This document shows positions 1 through 5,567 of a stretch of DNA of 6,335 nt, piece after piece. Under the pieces are notes generated by a model that saw only the letters and a list, made by a program, of their open reading frames with translations, was not told the DNA's origin and searched no databases. How positions within the stretch are numbered: position 1 is the first letter of the stretch; the number at the start of each line of letters is the position of its first letter. Made by a program: the position numbers and the translations under genes. This DNA is from an uncultured Flavobacteriaceae bacterium (GTDB taxonomy: Bacteria; Bacteroidota; Bacteroidia; Flavobacteriales; Flavobacteriaceae), in contig CAJWFY010000086.1 in the NCBI GenBank assembly GCA_913031655.1, positions 1 through 6,335 of the forward strand. Reading direction: 5' to 3'.

Positions 1-35
1 GTAGTCAACTAAAAAGTAATTTAAAAGGTATGTTG

Positions 36-43
36 TATTTTTG
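36..43 (+). promoter_or_regulatory. Candidate -7 box (TATTTTTG) for the DUF1573-murB operon
   Basis: The sequence TATTTTTG matches the Bacteroidota sigma-A -7 consensus TAnnTTTG at every fixed position. It lies 41 bases before the first start codon, so transcription would begin near base 50 with a leader of about 35 bases. I see no clear TTTG-type -33 element 17-23 bases upstream; that stretch is A-rich. Bases 1-84 otherwise hold no gene I can support. An upstream gene could end at the TAA at 10-12, but too little is present to tell. Confidence 0.5.
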
Positions 44-84
44 TAATATATTTAATGATATACATAAAAACTAAATAAACTATA

Positions 85-471
85 ATGAAAAAAATCTTAT
101 TAATTTTGGCGATATTTTTAACTTCAAATACAGTAATATCTCAAGAAAAGTTTGCTGAAATTGAATTTAAAGAAACCATAATAGATTATGGAGTTATTGA
201 AAATGGAGAAGATGGTAGTAGAATTTTTAAATTTACTAATACAGGAAATGCTCCTTTAACTTTTACAAGAATTTTCTCTTCTTGTGGATGTACAATTCCT
301 AAAAAACCTGAAAAGCCTATTCTTCCTGGAGAAAATGGTGAAATAGAAGTGCAATATGACACTAAAAGAACTGGAATTTTTCAAAAAGCAATTACCGTTA
401 ATTCTAATGCTAAAACTGCAAATGTAATATTAAGAATTAAAGGGGAAGTTTTACCTGAAGAAGAAAAATAA
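85..471 (+). CDS. Secreted DUF1573 domain protein
   Basis: This is a 128-residue exported protein of the DUF1573 family, which is common in Bacteroidota and has no firmly assigned function. Residues 1-19 form a signal peptide: lysines at 2-3, a hydrophobic core at 4-12, and a likely cut after VIS-19 before Gln20. The mature part has the family signature in order: a DYG motif at 34-36, an FTNTGNAPL stretch at about 50-58, the hallmark SCGCT at 66-70 with Cys67 and Cys69, an ILPGENG turn at 79-85, and a TVNSN strand near the end. The family is thought to adopt an immunoglobulin-like (ASH-type) fold. The two close cysteines could form a disulfide or bind a ligand in the periplasm, which is inference. 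The ATG at 85 gives a clean signal peptide. It is first in the cluster, 21 bases before murB. The link to murB may only reflect shared envelope location. Confidence 0.9.
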   Translation: MKKILLILAIFLTSNTVISQEKFAEIEFKETIIDYGVIENGEDGSRIFKFTNTGNAPLTFTRIFSSCGCTIPKKPEKPILPGENGEIEVQYDTKRTGIFQKAITVNSNAKTANVILRIKGEVLPEEEK

Positions 472-492
472 AATCTATTATATTTCCAATAA

Positions 493-1512
493 TTGAAAAC
501 AAAACACAGAACATCACTTAAAAGTTTGAATAGTTTTGGGGTAGAGTGTTTTTCTTCAAATTTAAATATCATAAATAACGAAAAAGAAATTACTGATTTT
601 ATAATTTCCAATAATGATCTCGAATCAATAATTCTTGGAGGAGGAAGTAATATCTTATTCAAAAATGATATTAATAGACCTATTCTTAAAATAGAAATTA
701 AAGGAATTGATATCATAAATGAAACTAATGAAAAAGTTTTAGTTTCTGTGGGAGCTGGTGAAGTTTGGGATGACGTGGTTAATTGGAGTTTAACAAATAA
801 TTACGGCGGGTTAGAAAATTTAAGTTTAATTCCAGGAAATGTAGGAAGCGCACCAATCCAAAATATAGGAGCTTACGGAGTTGAATTAAAGGATGTGTTC
901 GAAAGCTGTAGAACGATTTCAACTGAAACAGGTTTACTTAAGATTTTTAAAAATAATGAATGTAATTTTTCTTATAGAAGCTCTATTTTTAAAGAAAAAT
1001 TTAAAAATAAATATATTATCACAAATGTAATTTTTAGACTATCAAAGCTCAATCATTTGATAAATTACTCTTACGAACCTTTAAAAAATGACTTAGACAA
1101 AAAGAATATTTTAAACCCTACAATTAAAGATATTTCAAAGTCCGTAATTGAAATAAGATCCAGTAAACTGCCTGACCCTAAAAAAATAGGAAATTGTGGT
1201 AGTTTTTTTAAAAACCCTATTATTAGTGATTTAGATTTTAGAGAACTTACAAATAAAGATAAAGACATACCTTTTTATAAAATTTCAGTAAATAGAATTA
1301 AAATTCCCGCAGCTAGTCTTATTGAAAAATGTGGATTTAAAGGATTAAGAGAAGGAAATACAGGTACTCACGATAAACATGCTTTAATTATTATAAATCA
1401 TGGTAATGCTTCAGGAAATGAGATTTTTAATTTTTCTCAAAAAATTAAAAAAAAGGTTTTAAAAAAATTTAATATATTACTTGAAGAAGAGGTAAACATT
1501 ATAGACAATTAA
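493..1512 (+). CDS. murB: UDP-N-acetylenolpyruvoylglucosamine reductase MurB (TTG start)
   Basis: MurB reduces UDP-GlcNAc-enolpyruvate to UDP-MurNAc with NADPH and FAD, the second committed step of peptidoglycan synthesis in the cytoplasm. The 339 residues fit the length of type I (E. coli-like) MurB. Visible motifs are the N-terminal LNSFGV (12-17), the FAD-binding LGGGSNILF (48-56), the block GGLENLSLIPGNVGSAP (105-121) followed by NIGAYG, YRSSIF with the catalytic-type Arg162, GNCGSFFKNP with the proton-donating Ser237, and a C-terminal LEEEV (330-334) carrying the conserved active-site Glu. Cys235 stands where alanine is usual in GNAGSFF. The start must be non-ATG: a TAA at 490-492 is directly in frame before the TTG at 493, and no ATG occurs in frame anywhere in the gene. 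TTG at 493 gives the expected N-terminal length. The next gene starts 3 bases after the stop. Confidence 0.96.
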   Translation: MKTKHRTSLKSLNSFGVECFSSNLNIINNEKEITDFIISNNDLESIILGGGSNILFKNDINRPILKIEIKGIDIINETNEKVLVSVGAGEVWDDVVNWSLTNNYGGLENLSLIPGNVGSAPIQNIGAYGVELKDVFESCRTISTETGLLKIFKNNECNFSYRSSIFKEKFKNKYIITNVIFRLSKLNHLINYSYEPLKNDLDKKNILNPTIKDISKSVIEIRSSKLPDPKKIGNCGSFFKNPIISDLDFRELTNKDKDIPFYKISVNRIKIPAASLIEKCGFKGLREGNTGTHDKHALIIINHGNASGNEIFNFSQKIKKKVLKKFNILLEEEVNIIDN

Positions 1513-1515
1513 TTT

Positions 1516-1722
1516 ATGCTATTTATAATCACTTTTATACTAATAGGTCTGGCATTTGCAGGAATTGCAATTAAAATAATAGTTAAAAAAGATGGTAAAT
1601 TTTCTGGAACATGCGCTAGTGCAAGTCCATTTTTAAATAAAGATGATAAACCTTGTGGTATTTGCGGAAAGCTTCCTGATGAAGCAGACTGTAAAAACCC
1701 AGAATTGAATTTGAATCAATAA
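1516..1722 (+). CDS. Small four-cysteine membrane protein, function unknown
   Basis: This is a 68-residue protein with one hydrophobic helix (residues 2-23) followed by Lys20, Lys24, Lys25 and Lys28. By the positive-inside rule the tail would be cytoplasmic. The polar tail holds Cys33 in GTCASASPF, Cys47 and Cys50 in CGICGK, and Cys59, an arrangement suited to binding metal or an iron-sulfur group, or to redox sensing. From memory, similar proteins called only 'membrane or secreted protein' recur in flavobacteria, often beside murB and a sigma factor, so I think it is a real conserved gene rather than a chance ORF. The ATG is 3 bases after murB, and the sigma factor start follows the stop by one base, so translation is probably coupled. 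The layout (one helix, then GTC, then clustered cysteines) resembles NqrM (DUF539), the Na+-NQR maturation factor, but I cannot show homology. Confidence 0.85.
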   Translation: MLFIITFILIGLAFAGIAIKIIVKKDGKFSGTCASASPFLNKDDKPCGICGKLPDEADCKNPELNLNQ

Positions 1723-1723
1723 T

Positions 1724-2266
1724 TTGATAGACAATAAAAAAATTAAAAATCAAATAACTCTAGCCAAAGCAAATAATCAAAATGCATTTAGTTTCTTATT
1801 GAATAAATATTGGTCTGATGTTTATAACTTTCAACTAAAAAGAACAAATAACGAGTCTAATGCAGAAGATATTACAATAGAATGTTTTGCAAAAGCTTTT
1901 AAAAAAATAAACTCTTATAACGAAAAGTATAATTTTAAAACTTGGCTAATTACAATTTCTAAGAACCTTCACATTGATCAATTAAGAAAAAATAAAATTA
2001 ATTTTAATGAGCCAGATGAATTCAATATAATAACAGAAACTTCCCCAAGCCCAGAAGATAATTTAATTAATGAACAAAAATTAAAATCTTTAAAATCAAA
2101 AATAAATAAACTAAAACCTAGCTATAAAAAAGTAATTGAACTTAAATATTTTAATGAATTAAGTTATAAAGAGATATCTATTAAACTAGGCCAACCTATA
2201 AATAATATTAAGGTTAGAGTATTAAGAGCAAAAAAAGTATTGGCAGAAATAATAGAAAAAAATTGA
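1724..2266 (+). CDS. ECF-like sigma-70 family RNA polymerase sigma factor (TTG start)
   Basis: This is a 180-residue two-domain sigma factor of the extracytoplasmic-function type, directing RNA polymerase to an unknown promoter set. Region 2 spans about residues 20-90. It includes AFSFLLNKYW (21-30), the acidic ESNAEDITIECF helix (44-55) that corresponds to the DAED motif, and FKTWLITISKN (71-81), the -10 recognition and melting part. A polar linker (about 92-115) contains SPSPED. Region 4 spans about 127-175. Its helix-turn-helix includes ELSYKEISIKLG (145-156) and NIKVRVLRAKK (161-171), which would read the -35-like element. The gene has no in-frame ATG at all. An in-frame TGA at 1712-1714 limits the upstream end, so TTG at 1724 is the best start, one base after the previous stop. 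No anti-sigma gene with a recognisable domain lies downstream. Its stop TGA overlaps a possible TTG start of the next gene. Confidence 0.93.
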   Translation: MIDNKKIKNQITLAKANNQNAFSFLLNKYWSDVYNFQLKRTNNESNAEDITIECFAKAFKKINSYNEKYNFKTWLITISKNLHIDQLRKNKINFNEPDEFNIITETSPSPEDNLINEQKLKSLKSKINKLKPSYKKVIELKYFNELSYKEISIKLGQPINNIKVRVLRAKKVLAEIIEKN

Positions 2267-2274
2267 AAGGAATA

Positions 2275-3474
2275 ATGAAAAAATTTGGTCCTGGATTATT
2301 ATTTGCAGGTGCAGCTATTGGAGTTTCGCATTTAGTGCAATCAACAAGAGCAGGTGCAGATTTTGGTTTAGGTTTAATATGGGTTCTCGCTCTTTCAAAC
2401 TTATTTAAATATCCTTTTTTTTTATTTGGTCCTAAATATTCCTTAGCTACAGGAGAAACATTACTACATGGATATAAAAAACTTGGGAATTATGTTTTAA
2501 TTATTTATCTCCTCTTGTCACTTGTTACTATGTTTACTATTCAAACAGCTGTTACAATAGTCACAGCGGGTTTGGCAATAGAATTGTTCGGTATATCAAA
2601 CAATATTACTATTTGGGCGGCTATAATCACCCTTTTCTCCCTAATTATTTTATTAATAGGCAGATATAGGTTTTTAGACAATTTAATGAAGTTCGTTATT
2701 ATAACACTAACAGTGAGTACAATAACTGCAGTTATCTTTGCTGGTTTTAATTCAACAAACACGCTTGAATTAATTCAAGTTTTTCCAAAAGATAAAATTG
2801 GTATTGTATTTGTTGTTGCATTTATGGGTTGGATGCCAGCTCCACTCGACCTCTCAATTTGGCAATCCATATGGACTTTAGAAAAAAAGAAAAAAGAAGA
2901 AAACATTAAAAACAGCGATGTTATATTTGATTTTAACGTTGGATATCTCACAACAATTATATTAGGTTTATGTTTTGTATCTCTTGGAGCCCTAGTAATG
3001 AACGGTAGTGGAGAAGAATTCTCAAATAGCGGGGGAAAATTTGCTAATCAATTGATAAATTTATATACGAGTTCAATTGGTAATGGAGCATTTTTAATTA
3101 TAGCTATTGCTGCTTTCACTACGATGTTTAGCACAACTATTACATGTTTAGATGCTTCCCCTAGGGCAATGAAAATTACATCAAAACTACTTGGGTTTCA
3201 TAAGTTGAATAATTATAACTTTTGGATAATTCTTTTAGCTTCTGGAACTTTAATTATTTTCGCTTTCTTTATCTCAGAGATGGGCTTATTAATTAAAATA
3301 GCTACTATTCTTTCTTTTATAACTGCTCCATTTTACGCATTTATCAATTTCAGACTTATAAATAGTCATCATACCCCTAAGAGTTTTAGACCTTCATTAT
3401 TTATAAACATATTGAGTATTCTGGGAATACTTTTTCTAACGAGTTTCAGCATATGGTATCTAACGATTTTGTAA
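2275..3474 (+). CDS. Nramp-superfamily membrane transporter with non-canonical metal site
   Basis: This is a 399-residue integral membrane protein with about 11 hydrophobic segments, roughly at 8-25, 33-52, 72-104, 111-130, 136-158, 175-197, 221-243, 269-291, 314-333, 337-360 and 374-396. The N-terminal GPGLLFAG and the AGADFG at 26-31 align without gaps to the TM1 region of Nramp divalent-metal transporters. The key TM1 motif DPGN, however, is replaced by GVSH at 16-19. In TM6 the MPH motif reads MPA (187-189): Met187 is kept, but the conserved His is Ala189 and the residue three before Met is Met184. The fold is likely LeuT-like. The substrate is uncertain and need not be Mn2+ or Fe2+. The ATG at 2275 gives the usual MKKFGPG start, 8 bases after the sigma-factor stop. 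A TTG at 2263 overlapping that stop would add four residues. The loop after TM6 (203-209) is very lysine/glutamate rich. Confidence 0.85.
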   Translation: MKKFGPGLLFAGAAIGVSHLVQSTRAGADFGLGLIWVLALSNLFKYPFFLFGPKYSLATGETLLHGYKKLGNYVLIIYLLLSLVTMFTIQTAVTIVTAGLAIELFGISNNITIWAAIITLFSLIILLIGRYRFLDNLMKFVIITLTVSTITAVIFAGFNSTNTLELIQVFPKDKIGIVFVVAFMGWMPAPLDLSIWQSIWTLEKKKKEENIKNSDVIFDFNVGYLTTIILGLCFVSLGALVMNGSGEEFSNSGGKFANQLINLYTSSIGNGAFLIIAIAAFTTMFSTTITCLDASPRAMKITSKLLGFHKLNNYNFWIILLASGTLIIFAFFISEMGLLIKIATILSFITAPFYAFINFRLINSHHTPKSFRPSLFINILSILGILFLTSFSIWYLTIL

Positions 3475-3495
3475 TATAAATTAATCAATAGTTTG

Positions 3496-3503
3496 TACAT
3501 TTG
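3496..3503 (+). promoter_or_regulatory. Candidate -7 box (TACATTTG) for lipA
   Basis: TACATTTG matches the Bacteroidota consensus TAnnTTTG fully and lies 23 bases before the lipA start codon. A TTTTG at 3467-3471, overlapping the end of the transporter gene, could be the -33 element, but the 24-base spacer is slightly longer than usual. The box suggests that lipA can be transcribed separately from the upstream operon, with a leader of only about 15 bases. Confidence 0.55.
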
Positions 3504-3526
3504 AACAAGAAATTAATTTACTAAAT

Positions 3527-4402
3527 ATGCTAGCTGATTCAATTACTATAGAACCTAAAATTGCAAAAAAACCAAAGTGGATTAGAGTAAAACTTCCAAC
3601 TGGTAAAAAGTACACTGAGTTAAGGTCTTTAGTAGATAAATACAACTTAAATACGATTTGCTCGTCTGGAAGCTGTCCTAATATGGGAGAATGCTGGGGT
3701 GAAGGAACAGCCACTTTTATGATTTTAGGTAATATCTGTACGCGTTCGTGTGGTTTTTGTGGAGTAAAAACTGGAAGACCTGAAAACGTCGACTGGGAAG
3801 AGCCTGAAAAAGTAGCAAACTCAATTAAATTGATGAAAATTAAACATGCTGTTTTAACATCTGTAGATAGAGATGATTTAAAAGATATGGGAACTTTAAT
3901 ATGGACTGAAACAGTAAAAAGTATTAGAAGATTAAATCCTTCAACAACATTAGAAACTCTTATTCCAGATTTTCAAGGAATTGAAAAACATTTAGATAAA
4001 ATTGTTTCTGTAAAGCCAGAAGTTGTATCTCACAATATTGAAACTGTTAGAAGGTTAACTCGTGAAGTTAGAATTCAAGCCCAATACGACAGAAGTCTTT
4101 CAGTTTTAAAATACTTAAAAGATAATGGGATTAATAGAACTAAATCAGGAATAATGCTTGGTCTTGGAGAAAAAGAGGAAGAAGTTTTTGAATCATTAAT
4201 TGATTTAAAAAAAAATGATGTAGATATTGTAACTATTGGACAATACTTACAACCCTCAAAAAAGCACCTTCCTGTAAAAGAATTTATTGATCCTGCCCAA
4301 TTTAAAAATTATGAAATTTTTGCAAATAAGTTAGGTTTTAGACATGTCGAAAGTGGTCCACTAGTCAGATCTTCATATAAAGCTCAAAAACACATTACTT
4401 AA
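3527..4402 (+). CDS. lipA: Lipoyl synthase LipA (radical SAM)
   Basis: LipA inserts two sulfur atoms into protein-bound octanoyl groups to make lipoate on pyruvate and 2-oxoglutarate dehydrogenase E2 subunits and glycine cleavage H protein. The 291-residue length is normal. The auxiliary 4Fe-4S cluster cysteines are Cys45, Cys50 and Cys56 (CX4CX5C within SGSCPNMGECWGEG). The radical-SAM cluster cysteines are Cys71, Cys75 and Cys78 (CTRSCGFC). The C-terminal RSSY motif at 281-284 supplies the serine that ligates the auxiliary cluster. The N-terminal WIRVKLPTGKKYTELR (18-33) and the TFMILGN stretch (63-69) are typical of the family. The ATG at 3527 gives the expected short leader before WIRVKLP. 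No octanoyltransferase (lipB) gene is in the window. The last 8 bases overlap the end of lpxK on the other strand. An A9 run lies at 4207-4215 inside the gene. Confidence 0.98.
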   Translation: MLADSITIEPKIAKKPKWIRVKLPTGKKYTELRSLVDKYNLNTICSSGSCPNMGECWGEGTATFMILGNICTRSCGFCGVKTGRPENVDWEEPEKVANSIKLMKIKHAVLTSVDRDDLKDMGTLIWTETVKSIRRLNPSTTLETLIPDFQGIEKHLDKIVSVKPEVVSHNIETVRRLTREVRIQAQYDRSLSVLKYLKDNGINRTKSGIMLGLGEKEEEVFESLIDLKKNDVDIVTIGQYLQPSKKHLPVKEFIDPAQFKNYEIFANKLGFRHVESGPLVRSSYKAQKHIT

Positions 4403-5408
4403 TTATAGTATCTCTAATTATTGTTTTAAATGAATCTTCATTATCTAAAAAAGTGATTTCTATTTGTAAGTAATACCATTTATTTTTTCTATTAATTAAT
4501 TTAATTTTTTGGTAATCTTTTTCAGTAGTAATAATAATCCTATCACTATACTCTAGTTCAATTTTTTGAATATCCTTAGCAGAATAATTATAATGATCTG
4601 AAAAGGAAATTTTATCAAATTGAATTTTTTTTGATTTTAAGTAATTAACTATTTCATTATCGTGAGCGACTCCTGTTACTAATAAAACTTTTAAATTATT
4701 TATATCACTTATTTTTATTTCACTTTCACCATGTAAATAATTATTATATTTAATTGATGTAAAAAACAATTTTTGATTACTCTTTAAGGACAATTCTAGT
4801 CTTGTTTCTTCCATTAACTTTTTAGAAAGATCATTTGGACATTTTGTTATAACAACTAAATCGGCTCTTTTGTATCCTGACTTAAGTTCTCTTAAGTCTC
4901 CACAAGGCAAAACAAAATCTGTATAAAAAGGAGATCTATAAGTCGTTAACAAAATATTCAACTGTAATGAAACACTTCTATGTTGAAAACAGTCATCTAA
5001 AACTATTGATTGAAGATTTGCGCTGTCTTTTAGTAGATTTTTAACTCCCCTTACCCTGTTTTCATCAACTGCAACATCAATATGATTAAACTTACTAAAT
5101 ATTTGAAAAGGCTCATCTCCAATTTCGTTTGAATCTGAAAAAGGATTAGCTTTAATGTATCCACTAGTCGATCTTTTAAAGCCTCTGCTTAAAAGAGCTA
5201 ATTTAAACTCATTTGAAAAGAATTTAAAGATGTATTCTACCATTGGAGTTTTCCCAGTTCCCCCGGAACTTAAATTTCCAATTCCAATTAAAGGAGTCTC
5301 AAATTCGTGAGATTTAAAAACTTTTAAGTCAAAAAGAATATTTCTTAAACTTGTTATTAAAGTATATAAAACAGCTAACGGAAAAAGTAAAAGTCTAATT
5401 TTATTCAT
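4395..5408 (-). CDS. lpxK: Tetraacyldisaccharide 4'-kinase LpxK
   Basis: LpxK phosphorylates the 4' position of tetraacyldisaccharide 1-phosphate with ATP, giving lipid IVA, at the cytoplasmic face of the inner membrane. The 337-residue length is usual. An N-terminal amphipathic or membrane-associated helix (about 4-27) precedes the Walker A loop GNLSSGGTGKTP (44-55, with Lys53 and Thr54). Further family motifs are LSRGF (73-77), GDEP (97-100, with Asp98 and Glu99), the Walker B-like LDDCFQHR (137-144, with Asp138 and Asp139), VLPCGDLREL (166-175), SDH (270-272) and TTEKD (294-298). Cys140 replaces the small residue (Gly or Ala) more usual in DDGLQH or DDAFQHR. The gene is convergent with lipA, sharing 8 bases, and divergent from the Nif3-like gene, an lpxK-nif3 neighbourhood I recall from other Bacteroidota. 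The ATG is read from 5408 downward, 16 bases after a promoter-like box. Confidence 0.97.
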   Translation of the reverse strand: MNKIRLLLFPLAVLYTLITSLRNILFDLKVFKSHEFETPLIGIGNLSSGGTGKTPMVEYIFKFFSNEFKLALLSRGFKRSTSGYIKANPFSDSNEIGDEPFQIFSKFNHIDVAVDENRVRGVKNLLKDSANLQSIVLDDCFQHRSVSLQLNILLTTYRSPFYTDFVLPCGDLRELKSGYKRADLVVITKCPNDLSKKLMEETRLELSLKSNQKLFFTSIKYNNYLHGESEIKISDINNLKVLLVTGVAHDNEIVNYLKSKKIQFDKISFSDHYNYSAKDIQKIELEYSDRIIITTEKDYQKIKLINRKNKWYYLQIEITFLDNEDSFKTIIRDTIIK

Positions 5409-5424
5409 TAAACTAAATTATAGA

Positions 5425-5432
5425 CAAAAGTA
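5425..5432 (-). promoter_or_regulatory. Candidate -7 box (TACTTTTG, minus strand) for lpxK
   Basis: Read on the minus strand, bases 5432 to 5425 are TACTTTTG, a full match to TAnnTTTG. The box ends 16 bases before the lpxK ATG, so the leader would be only about 10 bases. The upstream -33 position, about 20 bases away, reads TTAACG rather than TTTG, so that half is weak. Confidence 0.5.
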
Positions 5433-5449
5433 TTTTTTTTAAAAAAAAT
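5432..5449. repeat. 18-base perfect palindrome ATTTTTTTTAAAAAAAAT
   Basis: Eight T then eight A, flanked by A and T, form a perfect palindrome directly upstream of the lpxK -7 box, inside what would be its promoter spacer. It may affect DNA flexibility or melting. In such AT-rich DNA it may also be chance. Confidence 0.6.
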
Positions 5450-5467
5450 TACGTTAATAATAATAAC

Positions 5468-5478
5468 AATCGTCGATT
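5468..5478. repeat. 11-base palindrome AATCGTCGATT, possible operator
   Basis: AATCG and CGATT form a perfect inverted repeat around a central T. It is the most G/C-containing spot in the divergent spacer, which makes it stand out. It lies 36 bases upstream of the lpxK -7 box and 89 bases before the Nif3-like start. Its role as a protein-binding site is inference. Confidence 0.35.
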
Positions 5479-5567
5479 TATAATATTAAAGATATAAATT
5501 CAAAAAACAATATTTATAATAAATGAAAAATTTATCATCTAATATTTTTTAACTTTAAATAAAAAAA

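Larger units (their letters stand above)
5409..5567. other. AT-rich divergent spacer between lpxK and the Nif3-like gene
   Basis: This 159-base region must drive both flanking genes. It contains the lpxK -7 box (5425-5432), a T8A8 palindrome (5432-5449), an 11-base palindrome AATCGTCGATT (5468-5478), and a looser inverted repeat TATAAAT/ATTTATA (5493-5499 and 5512-5518, 12-base spacing). For the Nif3-like gene the best -7 candidate is TAACTTTA at 5550-5557, which misses the final G, so its promoter is uncertain. No RNA gene or convincing terminator is visible. Confidence 0.6.

Noticed and set aside
1..84. Possible end of an upstream gene at the TAA at 10-12
   Set aside because: Only three codons would be visible, so neither a gene nor its product can be supported.
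381..716. Minus-strand ORF of 111 codons over the end of the DUF1573 gene and the start of murB
   Set aside because: It crosses two well supported plus-strand genes, has no recognisable domain, and its hydrophobic, leucine/isoleucine-rich composition is what antisense reading of AT-rich genes gives.
1201..1215. T7A5 run in murB as a programmed frameshift site
   Set aside because: The frame is intact through the conserved SFFKNP motif, the run does not fit the X XXY YYZ slippery pattern in frame, and no stimulatory structure is visible.
1071..1268. Minus-strand ORF of 65 codons inside murB
   Set aside because: It lies wholly within a conserved enzyme gene and shows no family resemblance.
2541..2762. 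Minus-strand ORF of 73 codons inside the transporter gene
   Set aside because: It is an antisense shadow of membrane-helix codons with no independent support.
3481..3714. Minus-strand ORF of 77 codons over the lipA start
   Set aside because: It covers the conserved cysteine region of lipA and the lipA promoter; no homology is recognised.
4400..4420. TAATTA ... TAATTA inverted repeat at the lipA/lpxK junction as a terminator
   Set aside because: The stem is six A/T pairs with no G/C and no suitable T-run, so a stable terminator hairpin is not credible.
5523..5552. Ten-codon ORF (MKNLSSNIF) just upstream of the Nif3-like gene, a possible leader peptide
   Set aside because: Very short, with no ribosome-binding signal, attenuator hairpin or codon bias; ORFs of this size are expected by chance in such DNA.
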